DNA of 64,000 nucleotides from CBDFKK01 sp965248815 (GTDB lineage Bacteria; Pseudomonadota; Alphaproteobacteria; SMXP01): positions 992,001 through 1,056,000 of the forward strand of contig CBDFKK010000008.1 in assembly GCA_965248815.1 (NCBI GenBank). The letters run 5' to 3'. Numbering within the stretch: position 1 is the stretch's first letter; every line of letters starts with the position of its first letter. Below, piece by piece: positions 51,882-60,606 of the stretch. The notes beneath the pieces are model-generated. The model saw only the letters and a list, made by a program, of their open reading frames with translations, was not told the origin of the DNA and ran no database searches. A program made the position numbers and the translations under genes.

Positions 51882-52454
51882 CTAGTCCAGCGGAAAATAA
51901 ATTTCGGTAATGAGATCGGCTGGCGGCGTAGTTGCGGGATCGTTCATATAGACCTCCCAGGTGGGACCGCTTGGGGCCAATCCTTCAGAGTCCAAATGCG
52001 CCATCATCTTATTATAGGACTCGACGAGCGTGTCGTAGGGACCGACATGAACTAATTTCAAGGCGCCGCCCGCATAGGTCTCCGACACGTTGACGTCGTC
52101 ACGGCCGTCCAGCTTTTGTTTGTCCGCGGCCGCAATCGGGAACGCCACACCGTATTTGATTTCTTCGGCACCGAAGTCGTAATAAATCGACAAAGGCGGG
52201 CCTGCGGGCGCGACGCCTGTCTCGCCCATTGCGGCAAATAGCGTCCCAAAGGCCGCGCCCATGACATTACCCATGGTCTCAGGGTCACTCGCGCTCGTTC
52301 GGTTCACAAAGACGATGGATTGCGCACCAACGGTAACGGTTTCAATTTTGGCCGTACTCTTCTCTTCTGCGCACGCCGAAACCGGCATTACCGCCGCGAC
52401 GACCAAAACAAGGAAAAGCGCCAACGGTGACTGTTGCGATTGGCGTGTTGACAT
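51882..52454 (-). CDS. GyrI-like effector-binding-domain lipoprotein
   Basis: 190 residues. Signal sequence with lipobox-like VSAC (Cys28), then a GyrI-like (AraC-type effector-binding) domain: TSASDPETMGNVMGAAFGTLFAAMGETGVAPAGPPLSIYYDF, ALKLVHVGPYDTLVESYNKMMAHLDSEGLAPSGPTWEVYMNDP and TPPADLITEIYFPLD. This fold binds small hydrophobic or cationic molecules and usually belongs to transcription regulators or cytosolic proteins; here it is exported. ATG 52454 follows aggaggtgcacgccc. Divergent from the DUF1304 gene. Confidence 0.85.
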   Translation of the reverse strand: MSTRQSQQSPLALFLVLVVAAVMPVSACAEEKSTAKIETVTVGAQSIVFVNRTSASDPETMGNVMGAAFGTLFAAMGETGVAPAGPPLSIYYDFGAEEIKYGVAFPIAAADKQKLDGRDDVNVSETYAGGALKLVHVGPYDTLVESYNKMMAHLDSEGLAPSGPTWEVYMNDPATTPPADLITEIYFPLD

Positions 52455-52580
52455 GGGCGTGCACCTCCTCCGACGCGAAAGCCATCATGGCCATCGGCTG
52501 TCCTGATGATATCATGGGCGCTTCCTCATCGCACAACCGTCGGAAGTTTAGACTTCTCCCGATCAAGCGCAGGACCGACC

Positions 52581-52952
52581 ATGAAACTATTAGCCGCTCT
52601 CGCCGTCCTCCTCGTCGCCGCCTTGCACGTTAGCTTTCTCGTACTTGAAATGTTTTTTTGGGACCATCCGATCGGCCGCGACGTGTTCTCAATGACGGCG
52701 GAACAATCGGCAAGCTCGGCGATCTTAGCCGCCAACCAAGGGCTCTATAACGGCTTTCTTGCAGCAGGGTTGATCTGGGGATTGATTGCAGGAAAACGCG
52801 AGGTCGTAATTTTCTTTCTGGGTTTCATTCTTATCGCCGGCCTTTACGGCGGCGCCACAGCAAAACTCACAATTCTATTCACCCAGGCGCTGCCGGCGGC
52901 GATTGCCTTAGTCCTGATAATTCTGGCGCGCCCCAAGCTGACCAATTCGTGA
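52581..52952 (+). CDS. DUF1304 family membrane protein
   Basis: 123 residues, four membrane helices. Matches DUF1304: AALHVSFLVLEMFFWDHPIGRDVFSM, followed by AILAANQGLYNGFLAAGLIWGL and GFILIAGLYGGATAK. The family has no known biochemical role. ATG 52581 follows gcaggaccgacc; upstream in-frame codons are not homologous. Confidence 0.92.
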   Translation: MKLLAALAVLLVAALHVSFLVLEMFFWDHPIGRDVFSMTAEQSASSAILAANQGLYNGFLAAGLIWGLIAGKREVVIFFLGFILIAGLYGGATAKLTILFTQALPAAIALVLIILARPKLTNS

Positions 52953-53068
52953 TCCCTCAAAGCGCGGAACTGCAACAAAAACGCCCCTCGGTACCTGCCA
53001 GATTGTAAACAATCCGTTATATCTCCTTATGCTGGGCGCAAGAGTGGATGGGGATGGGTATTGGACAA

Positions 53069-54565
53069 ATGAAAAGACGGACGTTTCTCGGATCGATGGT
53101 CGGCATGTCTCTTGCGCCGACGATGGCCAGCGCACAAAACACAAGAGCAGCTTTTATCAATTGGGATTATGTAATCATTGGGGCCGGCACGGCGGGATTG
53201 CCAGCGGCGATTTTCGCCTCCCGGCGCGGGGCGCGCGTTTTGCTGATCGACTCTGCCGACGAAGTTGGCGGGACGCTGCATCGGGCTAACGGTCAGATCA
53301 GTGCGGGCGGTTCGATCCTGCAAGAATCTCTGGGTATCGTAGACAATCCCGACAAGCACTATGACGACGTCATGCGGATGACGGATGGGTTGGCCGACGC
53401 CAACATCATTCGCCAGACGGTGGACAACGCACCGGCGACAATCAATTGGCTGTTAGAAAACGGCCTGACGCCCCTGCCCGATCATCCCGTGACCGGATCA
53501 AGCCCGGGCCGCATTTGTTACCGCACGCCGCGCTATCTTTGGGGCAAGAATGAGGGCCGCGACATTCTTGCGGTCGTTTTAAAAGAATTGGCACCGGAAC
53601 TCGAAAGCGGCCGCGTGGTGACTCAACTTAATTCCACTGTCACTGAGCTTATCGTGTCTGACTCAGGTGCAATCGATGGCGTTCGCGCGCAGACTCCGGA
53701 CGGCGACCAAGTCTTCAGGGGACGTCACGTGCTAATCACGTCCGGCGGCTACGCGCTCAATCCGGTATTGTTCGAGGAACTCATCGGCCAGCCGCCTTAC
53801 ACGATCGGCTCGTACCCGACCAACTTCGGCAAAGGCTTGGAACTGGCACGATCGGTCGGCGGCGCTTTGCACGGCCACGAACTCCATCGCTCGGGCACAG
53901 GATCGATCCTCACCGGCGATACATTTCCATCGGAATATTACGGCCGCTTTGTAACCGTGCCCCAGGAGCGCATGCCCTGGGAAATCTGGGTCAACAACGA
54001 CGGGCGGCAGTTCGTTCGAGAAGACGAACCGATCCAAGAGACACGCGCGGCCGCGATCGTCGAACAAGACAAGTTTCGCTACGCCATTGTATTCGACTCG
54101 GACATTTTTGAATCATCGCCCCTTGGTATACCCGAGTTCACACGCGACGAAATGCGTTCGCACTTCGACACCCACCTCATGTTCCACAAAGCCGAAACGC
54201 TCGACGATTTGGCCAAACTTGCCAAGATCAATGCGTCCGGTCTCAAAAAGACCGTCGCCGAGTACAACAAGAGTGTCGAAACGGGATCTGACGAGTTCGG
54301 GCGCGAACATTTTCCCAGTCAAATCGACAAGGCGCCGTTCTATGCCATCTTGCATCATGGTCATTCGGTGACATCGTCAGTGGGAATTGTCGTCGATGAA
54401 GAATTGCGAGTGGTCAAAGAAAACCGCGAGCCCATTCCCAATCTTTATGCCGCCGGCGAAGTGCTCGGCAGCGGCGCCACGCTCGGCAAAGTCTTTACCC
54501 CGGGAATGATGCTCACCCCTGCCCTCACATTGGGCCGCGAGCTCGGTTTAAGACTTCCGGTCTAA
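53069..54565 (+). CDS. Tat-exported FAD-dependent fumarate-reductase/ketosteroid-dehydrogenase-like protein
   Basis: 498 residues. N-terminal MKRRTFLGSMVGMSLAPTMASA is a Tat signal (RRTFLG). The FAD-binding_2 fold has DYVIIGAGTAGLPAAIFASRRGARVLLIDSADEVGGTL, GRHVLITSGGYALNPVLFEELIG, WEIWVNNDGRQFVREDEP and the end PNLYAAGEVLGSGATLGKVFTPGMMLTPALTLGRELG. Paralogue of the flavocytochrome at 39477-41243, but without haem motifs or lipobox, so electrons must come from another carrier. Start ATG 53069 preferred, as it begins the Tat signal; 53048 is in frame. Substrate unknown. Confidence 0.88.
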   Translation: MKRRTFLGSMVGMSLAPTMASAQNTRAAFINWDYVIIGAGTAGLPAAIFASRRGARVLLIDSADEVGGTLHRANGQISAGGSILQESLGIVDNPDKHYDDVMRMTDGLADANIIRQTVDNAPATINWLLENGLTPLPDHPVTGSSPGRICYRTPRYLWGKNEGRDILAVVLKELAPELESGRVVTQLNSTVTELIVSDSGAIDGVRAQTPDGDQVFRGRHVLITSGGYALNPVLFEELIGQPPYTIGSYPTNFGKGLELARSVGGALHGHELHRSGTGSILTGDTFPSEYYGRFVTVPQERMPWEIWVNNDGRQFVREDEPIQETRAAAIVEQDKFRYAIVFDSDIFESSPLGIPEFTRDEMRSHFDTHLMFHKAETLDDLAKLAKINASGLKKTVAEYNKSVETGSDEFGREHFPSQIDKAPFYAILHHGHSVTSSVGIVVDEELRVVKENREPIPNLYAAGEVLGSGATLGKVFTPGMMLTPALTLGRELGLRLPV

Positions 54566-54857
54566 GACGAAATAAACATACGGCAACACTTCTGCCGTCT
54601 ATGAGCGGTTAACGTCCAACAGCGGACCAAAATGCAAGTAATCGGGAACTTGCGCCCCTCAAAAAAGGCGGCATTTGAGTTGCTGCCATGTCTGCCAATA
54701 CGGTCAGCCTAAAATTTTGCAGAAAACCCCCATTTCTTTACGAGGGCCTCGGGTTCAACCAATGGTGGGCCAGTGATCGCTTGTGCACACAATTTTGGCC
54801 ATCTAGACTTGCCCTATCGTTGAGAAAGCTGTCCATCCGAACCAGGCGGAACGCACT

Positions 54858-56237
54858 ATGGCAAACGCGCAATCCCAAAATAACTTTGGCCCCATTCATC
54901 TGATGCCGGGCGTCACCAAGATCAACGTCTTCACAAAACTTTACGGCACGTTTGTCGGCGTCGCCATGCTGAGCGGGATGCACATCCTGGGCGGCTACAT
55001 TTTGATCGAGCACCTGAACATTCCGAAAGATCAGCAGGGCACGATCTCCGGTGATTTGACGGTTTTGACGGAATTGCTTGCCCTTATGTTGTTTACGCCC
55101 TTTGGCGTTTTGTCGGATCGAATTGGGCGGCGACCGGTTTACATCATCGGTATTTTGTTGATTGGTCTTGGCTATGGTCTTTACCCCTTAGCCACCTCCA
55201 TGGTGGAGCTTTCCATCTATCGCATCTTTTATGCCGCCGGGCTTGCGGCAACGGCCGCCATGATGGCTTCGCTCACCAACGATTATCCGCAGGAAAGATC
55301 GAGGGGCCTGTTCATCGGCGTTGCCAGCATGATGAACGTGCTGGGGACGATTTTTGTGGGTTCTGTTCTGGCTCAGATTCCCAATTTAGTTATGGAAGCA
55401 GGCGGAAGCAACATTGATGGCGGCAAGGTCATGCTGTGGGCCGCGACAGCGGTTTGTGTGTTGACGGCAATCGTATCGCGGTTTGGTCTCAAGGGCGGCC
55501 CGGTGGTGTCAAAAGAGGAAGAAGCCTCGACACGCGAACTCTTGACCACGGGCATGCGCTCGATCAAGAACCCGCGCATTGCCTTGTCCTATGCCGGTGC
55601 TTTTGCGGCTCGCTCCGACCTTGTCATCAAAGGCATGTTTCTATCCTTGTGGGCGTTACAGGCCAGCAGGCTCGAGGACATGTCGAGTGCCGAAGGTATG
55701 GCGCGCTTTGGCATTATTCTCCTGATCATGCAGGGCTGCAGCTTTTTCATGGCACCGGTGTTTGGCTACTTTATGGATCAGGTCAATCGGGTCACTGCCA
55801 TGGTGACGGCGTTGGGCTTTGCCACGTTTGGTTATCTCTCCATGGGAATTATCACCTCGCCGCTCGACTTTGCCATGATTCCCTTCTTTATCATGCTGTC
55901 CTTTGGGTCGAGTTTCATGATCAAAGCCTCCATCGGCTTGATTGGCCAGGAGGCACCGCCGAGAGAACGAGGCGCGCTAATTGCGACCAATTCCATGTTC
56001 GGCGCGTTAGGAATTCTGATTTTGTCGGCTGCGGGCGGCCGGCTGTTTGACGCCTATGGGGGGTGGGCACCGTTCGTATTGGCTGGCGCTTATCAATCCA
56101 TTTTGTTGGTGGCGGCGATCCTCATTCGCATTTACGCGCCGGGTCCGGATTTGATTGAAAAACACAACAATTGGATGAGGGTCTTTTTCGCTCATTTCAG
56201 AAAGCCACGAGAAACACCTGTGCGTCACGAAACATAA
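54858..56237 (+). CDS. MFS transporter
   Basis: 459 residues, about twelve membrane helices. MFS features: LALMLFTPFGVLSDRIGRRPVYIIGILLIGLGYGLYPLA (loop 2-3 motif GxLxDRxGRR), FYAAGLAATAAMMASLTNDYPQERSRGLFIGVASMMNVLG, and the repeated signature in the second half, PPRERGALIATNSMFGALGILIL. The C-terminal end is charged (EKHNNWMRVFFAHFRKP). It may export or import small organic molecules. Preceded by a 292-base gap holding a dispersed-repeat-like stretch (tctgccgtctatgagcgg). Confidence 0.92.
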   Translation: MANAQSQNNFGPIHLMPGVTKINVFTKLYGTFVGVAMLSGMHILGGYILIEHLNIPKDQQGTISGDLTVLTELLALMLFTPFGVLSDRIGRRPVYIIGILLIGLGYGLYPLATSMVELSIYRIFYAAGLAATAAMMASLTNDYPQERSRGLFIGVASMMNVLGTIFVGSVLAQIPNLVMEAGGSNIDGGKVMLWAATAVCVLTAIVSRFGLKGGPVVSKEEEASTRELLTTGMRSIKNPRIALSYAGAFAARSDLVIKGMFLSLWALQASRLEDMSSAEGMARFGIILLIMQGCSFFMAPVFGYFMDQVNRVTAMVTALGFATFGYLSMGIITSPLDFAMIPFFIMLSFGSSFMIKASIGLIGQEAPPRERGALIATNSMFGALGILILSAAGGRLFDAYGGWAPFVLAGAYQSILLVAAILIRIYAPGPDLIEKHNNWMRVFFAHFRKPRETPVRHET

Positions 56238-56313
56238 GTCGCGCGTTCGCATCTCCTGCCCGCTATTGACGTGATGAACTGAAGAGGCAAGCGCTCCAGA
56301 GCATTTATTGCGT

Positions 56314-57798
56314 TCAGTATTGATGCTCCTGCAGTTCTTCTTCCGCTTGGTCAGTTCGGTTGACCGTCGGACCAAGCTGGGAAGTCGCGCGTGTTCCCAA
56401 CTCAGTTGATGAGCCAACGGAAGTGGCGGAGGGGACCCGGTCCTGCGCTTGATGCCCGCTGGGCACGTTAAGCTCCAAATTGGGCGTGTTGAGAGTGGCT
56501 GGTGCGACTTGATCTTGCACTTGCGGAACAAGTTCTTCGTGGGAGCTGCCCTGCCACCCGGCGAAGTGATCCGTCGTGTTCGAGGTCTCGACGACTTCAC
56601 TTGCCGGAACTCTGTTGGAAGCCGTTGGTGTTTCATTGGTCGTCGTTTGTGTTTCGATAGGAAGTGAGTTCACATTGTACGTGTTCGGCGTGTCATAATC
56701 CTGGCGCCTCTGATCGCGCCTTGTGGCCTGCAAAATATCCCTCGTCACCTGACGATTGGCGGCTTCTGCGTCATAGAGGACGTCCATCTCATACCCGCCA
56801 TAATAGGCTGGTGCCGCGCCTTGGTCGCGTTTGAACGGATTATTTCGCATAGCGTCCATCAAGGCATAGCCAAGTTCTTGATTGTTAGTTGTTCCCAAGG
56901 AGGATTGTTTTGGTGCGCAATCGACTTCTCTGGCGCGATTGATCTTCGCTCTCTTATGCGCGAGCGTATTATTCATTGTGTTGATCATCGTGAGCATACC
57001 GGAAACGGCGTCGTTATGGTCCGTCAGATAAAACGCTCTGATACGATTATCAAAATATCTAACCAGTCGTTCGAGGGCTTGAAGCTTTTCTTTGGCTTCT
57101 TGTTTGTTGGGGCTGTGGGGCCGCTTGCAATAACTGTGGTTGGCGCGGAATTTGTTCACATCGCCCTTAACAGTCTGGGCTGCCGTCAGCCATTCCTGCA
57201 TGAGCGCATCATCGCTCGACATATCGGCAACTGACCCTGGGGCCGTTACAAGAGAGCCAAGTGCTGCGGCCGACTCAGCTTCACTGCAGTCGCGCTCTGG
57301 AATGGCCTGAAGCGCAGTTCTATGAGCTTTGAGAGCTAAGCGGATATTAGCAAGCTTGACCAAAATTTGATGAACTAGTTTAACTTGGGAGTCGTAGTCG
57401 TCGCGGTAAAGGGAAAGAGTGACGCTGGCGGCAAGCTGACTCATTCGTTGTGCTTGGCGATCGAGTCTGCGTTGTTGGCGCCCCCAGTCCGAGAGCGTGC
57501 GTTCAGATTCTGATCTTTGAGGGGAGTCAGGCGGCTTGCAAAAGAATGCAGGCAGGGAGAACGAATTCACGCCGCTTGCGAGCTGATCCACACTTGTTGC
57601 CAAGGCACTCGCATTATTAAGAGACTCATAATACTCTTCGCTCGGATCGCCGGCTTGGGCCGGGCTTGTCAAAGCGCCAATTACCAAAGAGATCGCTGCC
57701 ACAATGCCAAAGATGAACACGCGGAACGATGATTTGCCATTCGATATTGTGGTTGTCCCTTGGCTGCGCGATGGCGCGCTTTTGCTTAGCTCAAACAT
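56314..57798 (-). CDS. Exported protein with a duplicated Cys-bracketed helical domain
   Basis: 494 residues, family not recognised. A signal-anchor (SFRVFIFGIVAAISLVIGALTSPAQAG, residues ~25-50) is followed by two related helical units. Unit 1 starts FFCKPPDSPQRSESERTL and ends LQAIPERDC; unit 2 starts SYCKRPHSPNKQEAKEKLQ and ends KINRAREVDC. Each is bracketed by two Cys, suggesting a disulfide. The last ~150 residues are low-complexity (Thr/Asn/Pro/Glu-rich, e.g. TPTASNRVPASEVVETSNTTD) and probably unstructured. ATG 57798 follows aagaagagaacagacgg. Function unknown. Confidence 0.65.
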   Translation of the reverse strand: MFELSKSAPSRSQGTTTISNGKSSFRVFIFGIVAAISLVIGALTSPAQAGDPSEEYYESLNNASALATSVDQLASGVNSFSLPAFFCKPPDSPQRSESERTLSDWGRQQRRLDRQAQRMSQLAASVTLSLYRDDYDSQVKLVHQILVKLANIRLALKAHRTALQAIPERDCSEAESAAALGSLVTAPGSVADMSSDDALMQEWLTAAQTVKGDVNKFRANHSYCKRPHSPNKQEAKEKLQALERLVRYFDNRIRAFYLTDHNDAVSGMLTMINTMNNTLAHKRAKINRAREVDCAPKQSSLGTTNNQELGYALMDAMRNNPFKRDQGAAPAYYGGYEMDVLYDAEAANRQVTRDILQATRRDQRRQDYDTPNTYNVNSLPIETQTTTNETPTASNRVPASEVVETSNTTDHFAGWQGSSHEELVPQVQDQVAPATLNTPNLELNVPSGHQAQDRVPSATSVGSSTELGTRATSQLGPTVNRTDQAEEELQEHQY

Positions 57799-57943
57799 CC
57801 GTCTGTTCTCTTCTTTAACTTCGAGTTGCAAATGGGCGCCGAAAGTTTCGACCCCTTCGGATGCGACATTAAGGCAAGTCAAAGGGACAGACTGTGACGG
57901 CGGTCACAACAGAGAGAGAAAAAGCAATTTTTTGAAAAGCGGG

Positions 57944-58117
57944 CTAGTGCCGCGACGTACGATCGGGAGACGCGCTTTCCGGCGCGACGAAGTCAACCGC
58001 CGGCAGCTCAGAGGTCACCGCGCCTGAGTCCCTCCCCTGGGCACGAAGAACCTCGGCCACAACCACAGACTTGTGAATGAAATCGTGAATCGGCGAGTAG
58101 AACAACTTCATCGGCAT
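57944..58117 (-). pseudogene. Glutathione S-transferase N-terminal fragment
   Basis: Minus-strand frame of 57 codons starting MPMKLFYSPIHDFIHKS and continuing VVVAEVL, the opening of a GST thioredoxin-like domain (MKLxYSPxSxFxxKxLVVAxE). After about 25 residues the similarity ends and the frame stops at 57944. No downstream GST domain exists, so this is a truncated remnant. Confidence 0.5.
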
Positions 58118-58302
58118 GATTTAAGCCCGTATCTTGTGCGCACTTTGATTGATCTGCGTCTTTAGTCTTTAGGCGGCAACTTCTTTGGAAAAGATCTATT
58201 TAATCCAGTATGAAAAGTATCTTTCCGTGTCACTTTCGTGCATCCGACTATTGGTCTATGTTGATCGCCGAAAAAAACCAACGAAAACAATTGGATTGGT
58301 CA

Positions 58303-58830
58303 ATGAACTATGCGCTCTCACTTGCGATTTCGCTACTTACAATCCTTAACACGCCCTCCATTGCTGCGGCCCAAGAATGGAAACGGGAAGAATTAAACAC
58401 TCCCTTGCGTGGCATCGGGGCCGTTGTCGTCCGCACGCACAACCTTGAACAATTGGCCGCATTTTATCGAACTTTGGGCTTTAAAGATTGGCGCAGCAAT
58501 GAGAGTACCATCGGACTTCATGCGGGTGGGGGCGAAGCGCTCGAAATTACATATCTCGAGGACGACATTGAACTCGATCCACTTCTTACCTGGCGGGCCC
58601 AAGTGCAAGGATTTGTGCCGGTTGTCGGAACCCATGACATTGACGGCGTAATCGCAAACGCCGAATCCGGCGGCGCCATTTTTATAGAACCCGTGGGCAG
58701 CGGCGATCGCATAGATCTTTATTACATCGCCGATCCGGAAGGTAACGTGATGGGCTTCATGCCGCGCGGGCCCATGTTTGGCGACGACATGGAATTAGAG
58801 GGCGACCCATCGTTCCAACCCAAGGATTAG
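58303..58830 (+). CDS. Exported VOC/glyoxalase-fold protein
   Basis: 175 residues with a Sec signal (LSLAISLLTILNTPSIAAAQ) and a glyoxalase/VOC domain: LRGIGAVVVRTHNLEQLAAFYRTLGFKDW, GGGEALEITYLEDD, GTHDIDGVIANAESGGAIFIEPVG and IDLYYIADPEGNVMGFMPRG. The metal-binding places are not clearly conserved (His/Glu pattern incomplete), so it may be a binding protein. ATG 58303 is chosen because the signal peptide begins there. A DUF2569 membrane-protein gene follows after 76 bases. Confidence 0.8.
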   Translation: MNYALSLAISLLTILNTPSIAAAQEWKREELNTPLRGIGAVVVRTHNLEQLAAFYRTLGFKDWRSNESTIGLHAGGGEALEITYLEDDIELDPLLTWRAQVQGFVPVVGTHDIDGVIANAESGGAIFIEPVGSGDRIDLYYIADPEGNVMGFMPRGPMFGDDMELEGDPSFQPKD

Positions 58831-58906
58831 GCAACGATTGGGTTGCCCGTGGAACGAACGCGATTCGTCAGGCCAAAGTCAACAAACGAAGAAAAGTGGA
58901 ACTGAA

Positions 58907-59356
58907 ATGGCACAAGGACAGGTCGCTACAAAAGTCGAGGCACAACAGCATCCCCTCTACGGGTTTGGGGGCTGGCTCTATGCATTTTATGCCTACGCCA
59001 TTGTTGAAACGTGTTTGCCTATGGTCGGCCTCTTCGGAGAAGGGGGAGGTCTCGTCGCCATGTACGGCGCAGAAAATTTTAGCATGATGCGCATGGTCAT
59101 GGCCGTGAATATGATTCTCCCCTTGCCGTTCCTAATTCTTGCGCCCTTGAAGCATCCGTTGATGCCCATCGTGACAATCATTAGTTTTTGGACTAGCGCC
59201 GTTTTGTTCTTGGTGGCAATGAGCATTGGCGGCATACCACCACAGACAATCTTGACTGTCGTTTCCTTAAATGCCGTCACAGCCGCAGCCTATACCTGGT
59301 ATTTGCTCCAATCGATGCGGGTCAACGTGACCTACCGGCAGCGCGTGCCGGCTTAG
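58907..59356 (+). CDS. DUF2569-like four-helix membrane protein
   Basis: 149 residues. Opening PLYGFGGWLYAFYAYAIVETCLPMVGLFG is like the DUF2569 signature (GxGGWLxxF); four membrane helices follow (MVMAVNMILPLPFLILAPL; PIVTIISFWTSAVLFLVAM; TILTVVSLNAVTAAAYTWYLL). Function unknown. ATG 58907 after gtggaactgaa. Together with the preceding VOC gene it may form a short operon. Confidence 0.75.
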   Translation: MAQGQVATKVEAQQHPLYGFGGWLYAFYAYAIVETCLPMVGLFGEGGGLVAMYGAENFSMMRMVMAVNMILPLPFLILAPLKHPLMPIVTIISFWTSAVLFLVAMSIGGIPPQTILTVVSLNAVTAAAYTWYLLQSMRVNVTYRQRVPA

Positions 59357-59548
59357 CCATTCTCCGATAATCGGCGTCCACTTCTGGCTGAGCCTGCTAT
59401 CGGACATATAATAGTGTGGCAAACCAATCCGCCATAACCCACCAAACTGCCGTTTAAGCGGTCTTCTACAACGCTCGACTCTTCAGCCGTAAATGCCTCT
59501 ATAATTGAACAGCGTAAGTTCAACCCCATGCGATGGAGGACGGCGGCA

Positions 59549-60307
59549 ATGAAATTCAGTGTTTATTTTGCCGTAATTTGTTTTGGCTTCACGACGTTGA
59601 CTGGAGCCCATGCGCAAGATCCCGCAGGCTGGCGCGATGCGTATAGCGGCAATCTCGTGACTGCGCGGACTATTACCGGCAAGCACGTTTGTATGACAAT
59701 GAAGGATGACAAGCCCTGCGGCACTGATCACTGGACCATCACTGAGCAAAACGATGGGACGCGCACGATTCGTTCTTTCCACAACGGGACGCTACGGGGT
59801 ACGCAGATGAATCTCGTTATGCGAGCGGACGAAAACTTGGAACCCCTAGAAGCTTTCATCAATGTTTATTCGCAGGGAAATTTTCTGGGTTCAGGATTTT
59901 ACGTGGTCAACGGCGACAAGCTGGACGTGACGGTGCGTGGGCCTGACGAATACTTCACGGATCAAGTGCAACTTTCTGATCATTTTTCTTTGCTGCTGCA
60001 TCCAATTTCAGCCGACGGCTGGCATTTCGGACGTTACAATCGTGAAACGGGAGGCGCGCAACCGATCACGCTCTGCACATTAGGCGTCGCACGACGGAGC
60101 GTTCACTGCGGGACTTATCCCTTAGATCTCGAGTTCATCGCCAATGAAACCCTAACCGTGCCCTCTGGTACGTTCGACACCGAGCACTATAGCTTTGGCG
60201 GCGACACCGACGTTTGGATCACAGGCCGCGATCGCGTCATGATCCAACATGAATACCGCGTTCGTGATTCACGTTGGCAGCTCACCGAAATTGACGGTGA
60301 CCTTTGA
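59549..60307 (+). CDS. Exported protein, unknown
   Basis: 252 residues. Sec signal (FSVYFAVICFGFTTLTGAHAQ), then a beta-rich domain with DGTRTIRSFHNGTLRGTQMNLVMRADENLEPLEAFINVY, FLGSGFYVVNGDKLDVTVRG, DHFSLLLHPISADGWHFGRYN and LTVPSGTFDTEHYSFGG, the ordering seen in periplasmic DUF3108-like beta-barrel proteins. Three or four cysteines are present (HVCMTM, KPCGTD, TLCTLG, HCGTY), perhaps disulfide-bonded. ATG 59549 follows ggaggacggcggca. Role unknown. Confidence 0.6.
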   Translation: MKFSVYFAVICFGFTTLTGAHAQDPAGWRDAYSGNLVTARTITGKHVCMTMKDDKPCGTDHWTITEQNDGTRTIRSFHNGTLRGTQMNLVMRADENLEPLEAFINVYSQGNFLGSGFYVVNGDKLDVTVRGPDEYFTDQVQLSDHFSLLLHPISADGWHFGRYNRETGGAQPITLCTLGVARRSVHCGTYPLDLEFIANETLTVPSGTFDTEHYSFGGDTDVWITGRDRVMIQHEYRVRDSRWQLTEIDGDL

Positions 60308-60606
60308 ACCACCGCTATAGGGAAAATCTCAAGATCATGGCTCAGCAAGCAGTGATGATGAAATTCAATTAAGGGGAAGTCTGCTTTCGCCGATCGGCAG
60401 TTGCCCGGGATAGGGCCGAGCGCTTCTGCTCCCTCCACAAGTTTAGATATCGACTTGTTCGGAGATATTCCCATACATCTGCAAACGAACGTTGTTGTGG
60501 TTCTGCGCGGTGAATGCGTGCCAAACGAGGCGGGGTCCCGTCCCCTTTACCTGGCGCCATCGATTGGCATAGAGTGATTCCTCACTGGACTAGAGGCGGA
60601 ACTAGA

